A model generated the notes under the pieces. It made no database searches. It worked only from the letters and a program-made list of their open reading frames with translations, and was not told where the DNA came from. A stretch of DNA of 12,450 nt. It comes from JBEKZQ01 sp049509675 (GTDB lineage Bacteria > Planctomycetota > Planctomycetia > Pirellulales > Thermoguttaceae). Positions within the stretch are counted from its first letter, which is position 1. Each line of letters opens with the position of its first letter. Below are positions 1-7,079 of the stretch, piece by piece. The DNA lies in contig JBEKZQ010000180.1 in assembly GCA_049509675.1 (NCBI GenBank), positions 1 through 12,450 of the forward strand, given 5' to 3'. The translations under genes were made by a program, and so were the position numbers.

Positions 1-831
1 GCCCTGGAGTTGACCGCCACCAATACGTACAGCGGGGGAACGACCGTTGGCGGCGGCGTGCTGCGATTGAGCAACTCGGCCGCGCTGCCCGGCGGCAATC
101 TCACGCTTGTCGGCGGCGTGGTGGAACTGGCGGCCGGCGACTTTACCCGCGCCCTCGGAACCAGCGCCGGCCAGGTTCAATTCACTGACGACGGCGGGTT
201 CAGCGCCTCGGGGGCCAATCGCGTGGTGAATCTGGGCGGGACGTCGGCCCAAGTAACCTGGGCGGCGAACGGCTTCCTGCCCGACGGATCGACCTTGCTG
301 CTCGGCTCGGCCAGCGATGATTCGATGGTCGATTTCCAAAACCCGATCAACCTTGGGGCTGTGACCCGCACGGTGCAAGTGACGGGTGGCTCGGCAAGCG
401 TGGATGCCCAACTCAGCGGCCTGCTCAGCGGCAGCGGGGGGCTGATCAAGAGCGGCAACGGAACGTTGGCGTTGACCAATACGGATAACTATGCCAATGG
501 CTTTACGGGCGGGACCACGATTGCCGGCGGCACGCTGGAGTACTCCGATCCGTCGGCAGTGGACGGCGGCAACATCGAGTTCGCCGGCGGCAACCTGGTG
601 CTGAGCCTGGGCGGAATCTCCGGCGGCGGCTCTGTGAGCAGTACCGATGGCGCATCGCGCCGCGCCGCTTTGTCGCCGTCGGCCGGCGGCGAGTCGCCGG
701 CCGCGCCGGCCCCCGCGGCTTACCGCCCCCCCGTGGCCGGAGTGCCGGAACCCTGTACGCGGGGGCGGCGGGTCGTCGCACAGCCGGCCCGCCAGGGCCT
801 GGTCGCCCGCCTGCGGCGCAGGAGGGCGTGA
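1..831 (+). CDS. Beta-repeat (PATR-type) secreted/surface protein, 3' end only
   Basis: The frame is open from the first base, so the 5' end lies outside the window; 276 codons are visible. Gly-rich repeats of the autotransporter-associated beta-strand type (PATR, Pfam PF12951) occur twice, roughly at residues 10-60 and 143-205, with the hallmark pattern G-x-G-T-L-x-L-x-x-x-N-x-Y followed by G-G-T-T-I-x-x-G-x-L. Such repeats build extracellular beta-helices in very long surface or exported proteins. From about residue 213 the sequence changes to an Ala/Pro/Arg-rich tail. It contains Val-Pro-Glu-Pro about 28 residues before the stop and ends in Leu-Arg-Arg-Arg-Arg-Ala. VPEP plus a terminal Arg cluster is the frame of a planctomycete PEP-CTERM sorting signal, but the hydrophobic helix between them is replaced by a charged stretch. 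The fold class is clear; the specific function is unknown. Confidence 0.8.
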   Translation, partial: ALELTATNTYSGGTTVGGGVLRLSNSAALPGGNLTLVGGVVELAAGDFTRALGTSAGQVQFTDDGGFSASGANRVVNLGGTSAQVTWAANGFLPDGSTLLLGSASDDSMVDFQNPINLGAVTRTVQVTGGSASVDAQLSGLLSGSGGLIKSGNGTLALTNTDNYANGFTGGTTIAGGTLEYSDPSAVDGGNIEFAGGNLVLSLGGISGGGSVSSTDGASRRAALSPSAGGESPAAPAPAAYRPPVAGVPEPCTRGRRVVAQPARQGLVARLRRRRA

Positions 832-892
832 CGGAAATCAAATTATGACTGCGAAGGTCTAGGCCCACTGTAACTTGGAAATTCGACTCAAC

Positions 893-898
893 GAGGTG
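893..898 (+). promoter_or_regulatory. Ribosome binding site of the beta-helix gene
   Basis: GAGGTG lies 5 nt before the ATG at 904. It supports that start, which is followed directly by a signal peptide. The 72-bp gap to the preceding gene shows no clear terminator or promoter. Confidence 0.5.
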
Positions 899-903
899 CA
901 TCG

Positions 904-2151
904 ATGCGACGCAAACGGCTGTTCTGGATTTGTTTGTCGCTGCTGCTGTGTTCCGGCGGATGGCTGGCCGCCGCCGATGGCCCGCCGCGGCAGCCCTGGT
1001 TTCCCAAGGCCCCGCCGCTGCCCAGACCGGCCGGCGAGGTGATCCGCGCCGCGACCGTCGCGGAATTGTTCCGCGCCGCCAAGGACGTGCGGCCCGGCGG
1101 GACGATCCTGCTGGCGGACGGGCATTATCCGCTCCCCCGGTTTCTCGAGCTGCACACCGACAACGTCACCCTCCGCAGCGAGTCCGGCCGGCGCGACAGC
1201 GTGGTCATCGACGGCAGCGGCCGGCTGGGAGAATTGATCTGGATCTCGCGCTCGAGCGGCGCGACCATCGCCGACCTGACCATCCAGAACGTCAAGTGGA
1301 ATGGGTTCAAGCTCACCTCCGACATCGGCGTCACGAAGGTCACGATCTACAACTGCGTGATCCACAACGTGTGGCAGCGGGGCATCAAGGGCCCGATGGT
1401 CCCCAAGGAGAACCGCGAGAAGCTGCGGCCGACCGACTGCCGCGTACAGTACTGCCTCTTCTACAACGACCATCCCAAGCAGCCCGGCGACGACGACTCC
1501 GACTCCTTCGGCGGCAACTACGTGGGCGGCATGGACATCATGTACGCCAAGCGCTGGACGATCAGCGACAACGTGTTCGTGGGCATCCACGGCCGCACGG
1601 GCGAGGCCCGCGGCGCCATCTTCCTCTGGGTCGATGCCGAGGACTGCATCGTCCAGCGGAACATGATCATCGACTGCGACTGCGGCATTTGCCTGGGCAA
1701 CTCGCACCGCGGCGAGGGGACCACCGTCCACTGCACCCGCTGCACCGTCCGCAACAACTTCGTCACCCGCTGCCCGGAAAACGACATCCTCGCCGACTAC
1801 ACCCGCGACTGCAAGATCCTGCACAACACGGTCTGCGATCCCGGCTCGCGCCAGCAGCGGCTTATCCGCCTGGTACACGACAACGACGGGCTGGTGGTGG
1901 CCAGCAATCTGCTCAGCGGCCGCGCGATGCAGGTCGAAACCACGAGCCCCATGCAGATCGAGGGCAACGTGATCAAGGACGTGACGGCTTGGCTGGTCGA
2001 TCCGGCCGCCGGGAACTTGCACCTGCGGCCGGGCGCGGCCCGAGCCCTGGGCGCGGTCAAGCGGCTGCCCGAGGTCCCCGAGGATATTGATCGGCAGCCG
2101 CGCCCGCCATCCACGGTGGCGGGGGCCCACCAGCCGGCAAGCGACCGCTGA
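904..2151 (+). CDS. Secreted right-handed parallel beta-helix protein (polysaccharide lyase-like fold)
   Basis: A protein of 415 residues. Residues 1-25 form a Sec signal peptide: two basic pairs, a hydrophobic core rich in Leu, Ile and Cys, then an Ala-Ala-Ala cleavage region. No proper lipobox is seen. Residues about 58-350 show repeated short beta strands with Asn ladders (IxNxxVxN, TIYNCVIHNV, ISDNVFVGI, VQRNMIIDC, VRNNFVTRC, ILHNTVCD), the pattern of right-handed parallel beta-helices such as chondroitinase-B-like lyases and Pfam beta_helix proteins. The end (residues about 365-400, with NLHLRPG and EDIDRQPRP) resembles the usual closing segment of planctomycete beta-helix proteins, where a final strand gives the distance or date-like motif D-I-D-x-x-x-R. 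Members bind or cleave polysaccharides outside the cytoplasm; no catalytic residues can be named, so a substrate is not assigned. The start is fixed by the signal peptide and a GAGGTG site. Confidence 0.8.
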   Translation: MRRKRLFWICLSLLLCSGGWLAAADGPPRQPWFPKAPPLPRPAGEVIRAATVAELFRAAKDVRPGGTILLADGHYPLPRFLELHTDNVTLRSESGRRDSVVIDGSGRLGELIWISRSSGATIADLTIQNVKWNGFKLTSDIGVTKVTIYNCVIHNVWQRGIKGPMVPKENREKLRPTDCRVQYCLFYNDHPKQPGDDDSDSFGGNYVGGMDIMYAKRWTISDNVFVGIHGRTGEARGAIFLWVDAEDCIVQRNMIIDCDCGICLGNSHRGEGTTVHCTRCTVRNNFVTRCPENDILADYTRDCKILHNTVCDPGSRQQRLIRLVHDNDGLVVASNLLSGRAMQVETTSPMQIEGNVIKDVTAWLVDPAAGNLHLRPGAARALGAVKRLPEVPEDIDRQPRPPSTVAGAHQPASDR

Positions 2152-2228
2152 ACCCCACCGCCGCCCGCAACCCAACAGAAAGCCCTTCCCGCCTCTTCCT
2201 TTCGCCGTAAACGTTCATGGCTTCCAAA

Positions 2229-2334
2229 GTAGCAGGCACAGTCCCTGTGCCGTCCGCCAGAAGCCTGTGGCTTCTGAAAAGAACCTGCGGCTGGGGCCGC
2301 AGGGCGGACGGCAGGCGGAGTCTGCCTGCCACCT
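2229..2334. repeat. Composite intergenic repeat of nested hairpins
   Basis: Four small hairpins stand in a row: GGCACAG/CTGTGCC (2235-2251), CAGAAGCC/GGCTTCTG (2258-2276), CCTGCGGC/GCCGCAGG (2284-2303) and GGCAGGC/GCCTGCC (2310-2330). The two central ones are enclosed by a perfect 9-bp stem, CCGTCCGCC (2250-2258) with GGCGGACGG (2303-2311). The outermost flanks (about 2229-2240 and 2323-2334) are again imperfectly complementary. The RNA or single-stranded DNA would fold as a multi-branched structure. Similar arms recur between genes in planctomycete genomes as I recall them, so this is probably a dispersed, non-autonomous repeat. It sits 27 bp before the next gene. Confidence 0.75.
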
Positions 2335-2361
2335 CAGAGGAGCCGTGCAGGAGATCGACCC

Positions 2362-4275
2362 ATGCGACAAGCTGCTTGGCTGCTGATCGTGTTCGTCTTG
2401 GCCCCTTTCGCAGCAGGCCGCGAGTACGCCCCGCGCGTGCTCTCGCCCCTGCGAGCCGACGCCTACAGCATGCAGACCTTCGCCCAGTTCCCGCCATGGC
2501 GCGGTCTGCGCGGCGACGCCCTGGCTTGGGAGGTCTATAAGTACCTGGTCGATACCCGCAGCGGCCTCTTCCATTGCAACGAGGTGCTCGAAGGCGACGA
2601 CGCTTTGAGCGAGTACAACAACGTCCGCGACCCGGTGAAGATCATCAACGTCTACGGCTATGCGTACTGCGGAATCCTCGGGCCGACGATGGCGGGCGTC
2701 TGGGAGGACATCGGCGGTGGGGCGGCCCGCACCGTCACCCTGCCCGGCTGCTCCCACGTCGTCGCCGAGGTCTTCTACGGCAACAAGTGGCATTACATGG
2801 ACCTGGACCTGCGGGCCGTCTTCCGCCGCCCGGACGGCACGCTGGCCTCGCTCGACGAGGCGCGGCACGATCGGTCGCTGTGGCGCGACCGGGGGCCGCT
2901 GTTCTTCCCCAACGATCCGCTGGACCAGACCCGGCGGATCTACGAAGAAACCCGCGTGGACAATTACCACGGCTTCAACCAGGGCGGCCACACGATGGAC
3001 TACGTGCTGCGGCAGGGCGAGACGTTCACGCGCTGGTGGACGCCGCAGGGCGGACGATGGAACCACCGGCTCGAATGGAACCGCGAGGCGTGGTTGCGGC
3101 AACTCATCGAGCAGCCGCCGCGCGGCCCCAAGCCCAACCACCGCGACTTCACCATCCACAACCATGGCAACGGGCGGTTCGTCTACCGGCCGGACCTCAG
3201 CGACCGCTCGTCCGACTTCACCGACGGGGCCTACGACGCCCGCAACGTGCGGCCGGCCGCCGCCGGCTTGACCTTGAAAGACCCGGGCGAGGGCTACGCG
3301 ATTTTCGAGGTCCGCTCGCCCTACGTGATCGTCCCCAAGGTTGGCCGGCTGGACACGCTGGCCGGGGACCGCGAGGCCGCCGAGGTCGAGCTTGTGGCCC
3401 GCGGCGCCTCGTTGGCGCTTTCGTTGGACAACGGCCTGACGTGGCGCGACCTGCCCGCCCCGGCCGCCGCGCCGTTGGACTTGACCCCGCACGTCGCCGG
3501 CCGCTACGGCTACCTGCTGAAGATCGTGCTTCGCGGGCGGCCGGGCCAGGCCCTCGTCCGGGCGCTGGCCATGACCACCTGGGTGCAGGTCGCCCCGGCT
3601 TCCCTGCCCGCCCTGGCCAAGGGCACGAATCGCATGGAGTACTGCAGCGGCGACCACTACGGCCTGAAGACCCGCGTGCTGGAGATTCGCTCCGAGGCCG
3701 GCAAGCCCGAGGAAACGCTGAAATACCTGGCGGCTCCGCCCGCCGACTACGACCCCAGTCGCAAGACGGAGCGCATCCACGGGCCGGCCGTGGTCAAGAT
3801 CCAGGCGCCGCCGGGCACGAAGATTGCCTGGCTCACGGCCGCAGGCGCCTTTTCGACCCACCAGCGCGAGGCCGCCCGCAACACCCGCAACACCATCTCC
3901 TACGCCGTAGACAAGCCCGAGGCATTCCACGAGATCTACCGTGCCGAGGTCCCCGCCGACACGGCGCATTGGCACACCAACGCCCATCGCGAGATCAGGC
4001 TCGATCGCCCGGCGGCGCGGGTCTACGTGCGTTACGTGGGCGATCCGGCGCTGAACAATTTCCATCTCTATGCCCATTGTTTGGACGACGGCCGCGCGTC
4101 GGCCCGGCCGGTGACGATCACTCATCGTTGGCGCCAGCCCGACGGCCCCAGGAGCCGCACGGTCACGCTCGTGCAGCCGGGCGCCTACGAAGTGGCCGTG
4201 GACGCCGAGCCGGTCTGCGAGTCGATTGAAATCGCCGTGCCCAGCGACACGGCGGCAGAAAAGAAAGGACCATAG
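2362..4275 (+). CDS. Secreted transglutaminase-like protein with Cys-His-Asp triad
   Basis: A protein of 637 residues with a signal peptide at 1-19 (MRQAAWLLIVF, then Ala-Gly). The segment from 96 to 150 has the transglutaminase-like/papain-type order: Cys103 in YAYCGILG, His132 in PGCSHVVAEVFY, and Asp147 in WHYMDLD. Between Cys and His lies the expected helix, and HVVAEVFYGNKWHYMDLD reads as the paired strands that carry His and Asp in this superfamily. Bacterial members act as peptidases or transferases on peptide bonds or amide side chains, or as inactive folds. The remaining 480 residues are beta-rich with many aromatics and Arg/Asp and contain no motif I can name; they may form immunoglobulin-like or carbohydrate-contacting domains. 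The gene follows the beta-helix gene on the same strand across a hairpin repeat, so joint transcription is uncertain. Substrate unknown. Confidence 0.7.
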   Translation: MRQAAWLLIVFVLAPFAAGREYAPRVLSPLRADAYSMQTFAQFPPWRGLRGDALAWEVYKYLVDTRSGLFHCNEVLEGDDALSEYNNVRDPVKIINVYGYAYCGILGPTMAGVWEDIGGGAARTVTLPGCSHVVAEVFYGNKWHYMDLDLRAVFRRPDGTLASLDEARHDRSLWRDRGPLFFPNDPLDQTRRIYEETRVDNYHGFNQGGHTMDYVLRQGETFTRWWTPQGGRWNHRLEWNREAWLRQLIEQPPRGPKPNHRDFTIHNHGNGRFVYRPDLSDRSSDFTDGAYDARNVRPAAAGLTLKDPGEGYAIFEVRSPYVIVPKVGRLDTLAGDREAAEVELVARGASLALSLDNGLTWRDLPAPAAAPLDLTPHVAGRYGYLLKIVLRGRPGQALVRALAMTTWVQVAPASLPALAKGTNRMEYCSGDHYGLKTRVLEIRSEAGKPEETLKYLAAPPADYDPSRKTERIHGPAVVKIQAPPGTKIAWLTAAGAFSTHQREAARNTRNTISYAVDKPEAFHEIYRAEVPADTAHWHTNAHREIRLDRPAARVYVRYVGDPALNNFHLYAHCLDDGRASARPVTITHRWRQPDGPRSRTVTLVQPGAYEVAVDAEPVCESIEIAVPSDTAAEKKGP

Positions 4276-4276
4276 A

Positions 4277-4484
4277 ATGAAAGCCGCGATCCATGAGACA
4301 AGCGCGCTTCTTGCGGCCGTGCTGCTCCATCTTCGAGGGTTTTCAGGCCGCCGGGCCCGCCGACCGCCGCAAGTACCTGGGCGACGACGGCGTCCACTGG
4401 CGCGGCGAAGGCATGGAAATCGCCGGTCGGGCCTGGGGCAAGACGCTCGACCAGATCCGCTTTGTCTTGCGGGACCAGATGTAA
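4277..4484 (+). pseudogene. Remnant of a secreted SGNH/GDSL-type hydrolase (head and tail in different frames)
   Basis: An ATG one base after the preceding stop opens a signal-peptide-like start (MKAAIHETSALLAAVLLHL) in the frame beginning at 4277. A different frame, running to the TAA at 4482-4484, carries a coherent protein end: KYLGDDGVHWRGEGMEIAGRAW followed by a helix ending in RFVLRDQM. The element Asp-Gly-Val-His followed by a G-x-G-x-x-x-A helix is block V of SGNH/GDSL hydrolases, which supplies the catalytic Asp and His at the C-terminus. The nucleophile Ser block and the whole middle are absent. The reading is therefore that a secreted esterase-like gene lost its centre and its frame. 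The family call rests on one motif. The position directly behind the transglutaminase-like gene suggests that the two once formed an operon. Confidence 0.5.
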
Positions 4485-4537
4485 CAGAACCCCATTTCGC
4501 CAAGTGTGCGAAGTCTTCCGGGACACGTGCATTCCAC

Positions 4538-4604
4538 ACACTAGCCCGAAGCGCAAGCGAGGGACTTGCGGCGATTCTCCCTCGCTGGCGCTTCGGGCTA
4601 GTGT
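4538..4604. repeat. 26-bp inverted repeat with 15-nt loop (dispersed planctomycete-type repeat)
   Basis: Arm 4538-4563 (beginning ACACTAGCCCGAAGCGC) is the reverse complement of arm 4579-4604 with a single mismatch; the loop is 4564-4578. Translated spuriously it gives Ser-Pro-Lys-Arg-Lys-Arg-Gly and Ser-Leu-Ala-Leu-Arg-Ala, strings I recall from many spurious intergenic ORFs in Pirellulales genomes. That supports a repeat family rather than a one-off terminator. It lies in the gene-free stretch 4485-4815, which otherwise shows only the promoter near 4736-4764. Confidence 0.75.
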
Positions 4605-4735
4605 CTCGCATCACAACTTTGCAGTTCTCCTGAGGTCTTGCAGCCATTTCCCCAGGGGAGCTCGGGGCGGAATGGCTTGGCAACAGCCCAGCGCAGACCG
4701 CCCGAACACCCTTTCTCTCGCCCATCGGACAACCC

Positions 4736-4764
4736 TTCCGATACCTCAGAGGTGTTGGTATAAT
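4736..4764 (+). promoter_or_regulatory. Extended -10 promoter in front of the kinase stub
   Basis: TATAAT at 4759-4764 is preceded by TG one base upstream (4756-4757), which makes a perfect extended -10. A weak -35 (TTCCGA, 4736-4741) lies 17 bp upstream. Transcription would begin near 4771 and run into the GTG at 4816. The promoter survives although its gene is truncated, so it may now drive the GH16 remnant. Confidence 0.5.
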
Positions 4765-4815
4765 CACATCTGATTGACTTGGCAGGCCTCATTCGGGTGT
4801 CCCGAGGACGATTCC

Positions 4816-4935
4816 GTGACTATCAGTCTGGAACAGTTCGTCCAACATCTGACGCAAAGCGGCCTGATGTCGGCGGCCGAAGTCTCCAAGTTCCAGGATA
4901 GCCTTCCGCCCGAGCGGCGGCCCAGGGATGCCCAG
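4816..4935 (+). pseudogene. N-terminal stub of a planctomycete serine/threonine protein kinase
   Basis: From GTG at 4816 (GAGGAC 6 nt upstream) come 40 codons reading VTISLEQFVQHLTQSGLM, then AAEVSKFQDSLPPERRPRDAQ. This is the leader found at the start of many planctomycete protein kinases, a short helical region before a linker and the catalytic domain (family knowledge). After Ala-Gln the resemblance stops abruptly and the frame runs into unrelated sequence holding the start region of the next gene. No glycine-rich loop, lysine or catalytic loop follows. It is a truncated relic with an intact promoter and start, left by deletion of all but the first 120 bp. The frame stays open into the GH16 remnant, so a fusion product is possible in principle. 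Confidence 0.6.
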
Positions 4936-4976
4936 CGGCACTTACCCGGCTATAATCATGGCCTGACCCCCTATCG

Positions 4977-4983
4977 AAAGGAG
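4977..4983 (+). promoter_or_regulatory. Ribosome binding site of the GH16 remnant
   Basis: AAAGGAG ends 6 nt before the ATG at 4990. It decides the start inside a frame that is open much further upstream (from the kinase stub), and the signal peptide begins exactly there. A TATAAT at 4951-4956 also precedes it but has no matching -35. Confidence 0.65.
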
Positions 4984-4989
4984 ATTTCC

Positions 4990-5491
4990 ATGCGGAAACT
5001 GACTGTCGTACTGATGCTGCTGCTTGGGGCGATTGCCCAAGCGGAGGAAAAACATGCCACGAAGATTTGGGACCGAAAAGATCCACTCGGTGAAGTTCCA
5101 AAACGCATCACCGACGCCTATCCTCTGTCCGATCAAGAGAACAAGGGCGGCTGGGTGAAGTTCGAGCCTATGAGCGATGAGTTCGAGGGCAAGGAACTCG
5201 ACCGCAACAAATGGACGGTCGGCCTGGAATGGTGGAAGGGCCGTCAGCCCGCCCTGTTCAGCGAGAAGAACGTCACCGTTTCGGATGGCAAGCTCCATCT
5301 GACCATGCGAAAGGAGAAACTGCCCGCTGAACTGGAGAAGCAGGGCTATCACGACTACCCATTGGCACCAGCCGCTGTTTCTGATTTTCGACAGCGAAAC
5401 CATGCCCGAGTGGTTCGGGATGCCGAAGGACGAGGACTTGCCTTCGACGTTCAGCGTTGAGTATGTCCGGGCGTGGAAGAAACCAGGATAA
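4990..5491 (+). pseudogene. GH16-family glycoside hydrolase lacking its catalytic middle
   Basis: The head (codons 1-123, 4990-5358) has a signal peptide at 1-18 (MRKLTVVLMLLLGAIAQA) followed by a GH16 N-terminus: the segment MSDEFEGKELDRNKW is the typical entry of laminarinase/agarase-like proteins, then WWKGRQPALFSEKNVTVSDG and KLHLTMRKE. At about 5357 the frame changes. The next frame carries a GH16 end (THWHQPLFLIFDSE, then PSTFSVEYVRAWKKPG) and stops with TAA at 5489-5491. The head's own frame instead runs through nonsense to a TGA at 5458-5460. The centre, which should hold the catalytic E-x-D-x-x-E motif and most of the jelly roll, is missing. Complete family members are about 250-350 residues; about 167 codons remain in two frames. 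No active enzyme is expected. Confidence 0.75.
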
Positions 5492-5500
5492 AGGAACAAT

Positions 5501-5531
5501 GCTTACTTGGATTGGGTTTTCCCAAGTAAGC
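5501..5531. terminator. Stem-loop behind the GH16 remnant, possible terminator
   Basis: GCTTACTTGG (5501-5510) pairs perfectly with CCAAGTAAGC (5522-5531) around an 11-nt loop. It begins 9 bp after the TAA at 5491 and stands between convergent genes. No run of T follows on either strand, so classical Rho-independent function is doubtful. Confidence 0.35.
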
Positions 5532-5617
5532 CACGTATCTTGTCGAGGTAGAGATTCATGGCATGATCCCGTATCGAGGGAATTCAAGCCCGCGTCACCA
5601 TTGCCTCGACGCGCAAA

Positions 5618-6622
5618 CTACTTCATGGAAGAATATCTCTTGGTCGACTGCGTTGCTGCCGGGAGGCTGTCGGAAGGATATCGCGCGGTCGTGAACCGTA
5701 ATTCCGGGGAGTGTGCGGGAAAATCTGGCTCATTCGTGGTCGGCGATCGCGGCGAGACTGAAGAATCGGCGATGGCGATCGGGCACGTATCGTCGGGACA
5801 CGAGAGCACGCTGAGCAGTCCCGTTTTTTCCGGCGGCAAAACACCCCGCTTGATCGCATCACTCACCAATTCGTAGCATGGAGGATTCTCGCGGGCCGCT
5901 TGCCCGGTCGTGCCTCGGGGCGTAAAAGTCGTCACGGCGAATTGCAGCGGCGCGGAGATCGCCACCAAGCGGTGATCGGTCGTCTTCTGTTTGTCCTTGT
6001 AGTACCAATCTCCGCCGATTCGGCCACCGTATCCGGCGACGTCTCCTTCCACTTCGTAGTGTTGGAAGCGGGTGGCGGTGATCGCAATGTCAACGTAGGC
6101 GATGACCACGCTGTATCGATTTCGCTGGTCGGCGGGGAGCCTTTGCACGATTTCCTGCAATAGCCTGGCGCGGTCGATCTCTTTAGGGCTGACCGAAGTT
6201 ACCGAGACGCGCGTCACGACGACCTCGGCGACGGCACGGTCCGCGGCGTTCAGTTTCAACGTGCTCAGCCACTCGGCTTTCGTGGAGGCGGAACTATCGA
6301 CAAAGCCTTCGAAAACCGTATCCGTAAGGAGCTTCACGTTCGGTTTGGCATCCGGCAGAAGGTAATTATTCCACTTCAGAACCTGTCCCGTTGCCCCGTC
6401 CCGCAGCGAGCCCACGAGCCATGCGGGCTCAAGCAGGGCCTCGTTGCCCGAGAGCATTACCTCTCCGTAAGCCGGATTGGCCAAGGCAGGCAAACCATCC
6501 CTCACGATGGAAATCGTGGGATGTCCTTGCTTCTTGCCAAAAATCTGCGCCGTCAGGGGGGACGGCACTGCCCAGGCAATCGCCAACAACAAGGCAGAAC
6601 AGGCGACTTTCGTCCGGTTCAT
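5618..6622 (-). CDS. Secreted protein of unknown function
   Basis: A protein of 334 residues. Residues 1-25 form a signal peptide (MNRTKVACSALLLAIAWAV, cleavage near Leu-Thr-Ala-Gln). The start is supported by AAGGA 9 nt upstream. The central part (about 35-250) alternates beta strands and helices and looks like a soluble globular domain; only two cysteines lie close together (near SCPDDTC, about 280) and Cys256 is isolated. I recognise no family. From about residue 285 the composition turns Ser/Thr/Pro-rich and loses regular secondary structure. On the DNA there, two imperfect copies of CGACC-x-x-x-x-GATAT-x-CTTCC lie about 42 bp apart near the 3' end, so the tail may be altered by a duplication or frameshift. 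It is convergent with the GH16 remnant. It could be a periplasmic or envelope protein; no more can be said. Confidence 0.7.
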   Translation of the reverse strand: MNRTKVACSALLLAIAWAVPSPLTAQIFGKKQGHPTISIVRDGLPALANPAYGEVMLSGNEALLEPAWLVGSLRDGATGQVLKWNNYLLPDAKPNVKLLTDTVFEGFVDSSASTKAEWLSTLKLNAADRAVAEVVVTRVSVTSVSPKEIDRARLLQEIVQRLPADQRNRYSVVIAYVDIAITATRFQHYEVEGDVAGYGGRIGGDWYYKDKQKTTDHRLVAISAPLQFAVTTFTPRGTTGQAARENPPCYELVSDAIKRGVLPPEKTGLLSVLSCPDDTCPIAIADSSVSPRSPTTNEPDFPAHSPELRFTTARYPSDSLPAATQSTKRYSSMK

Positions 6623-6850
6623 GAAAGAAGATCCTTCGCGTTTGACCGTCTTCCCTCAAGGCTGGAAAGAGTTTACGGACACATGCCGCTCGGCTGGCAA
6701 GCACCAAGGCGCAGGGGGCGGCGAGTCTACAACAATCCAGTCCTTCGTTCAAGTGGGATTCTTCATCCGCTTGAGTTGGAAGATGACGGCCAGCTTCTTA
6801 CAACGAACTACGCTATAATGGGGGGCATCCAGCTTGTTGCGAGGAACGCC

Positions 6851-7066
6851 GTGGCCGTTGCCCTCGGACAATTCGTCAAGCAACCAGCGATTCCCGGCGA
6901 AGCCCGCTGCGGATGGGGTTCGTCCGAGAAGGAAGCGCGTGGGAACGCGCGAAATGGCAAAATGGCCAAGGCAGTGAAGGTGGAAGCGGCGTCGTTGCGT
7001 AGGTTCAGGTTGGCGGAGGCGTCATGTTGGCAGTGTTATCGAACAGGTGGAAGGCTATATTATTGA
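6851..7066 (+). pseudogene. Possible second kinase N-terminal stub, at the edge of the element
   Basis: A GTG at 6851, 32 nt after a TATAAT (6814-6819), starts V-A-V-A-L-G-Q-F-V-K-Q. This resembles the kinase leader seen at 4816 (V-T-I-S-L-E-Q-F-V-Q-H), and the DNA matches closely around GGAACAGTTCGTC versus GGACAATTCGTC. After Gln-Phe-Val-Lys-Gln the similarity ends and the frame runs through basic low-information sequence to a TGA at 7064-7066. The TATAAT has no credible -35. It ends 13 bp before the tRNA fragment, so if this was a gene it was cut close to the integration boundary. The stretch 6623-6850 upstream holds nothing else that I can see. Confidence 0.35.
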
Positions 7067-7079
7067 ACGACTTATTCAG

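Noticed and set aside
859..2175. 438-codon open frame on the minus strand
   Set aside because: Antisense shadow of the beta-helix gene, with a Val/Ala/Asp-rich composition typical of such shadows and no start signal.
2215..4767. 850-codon open frame on the minus strand
   Set aside because: It lies antisense to the transglutaminase-like gene and runs through the repeats; it has no recognisable domain and its length follows from the GC-rich codon pattern of the real gene.
4951..4956. TATAAT just before the GH16 remnant as a promoter
   Set aside because: No matching -35 at 16-18 bp; the extended -10 at 4756-4764 is a better source of transcription.
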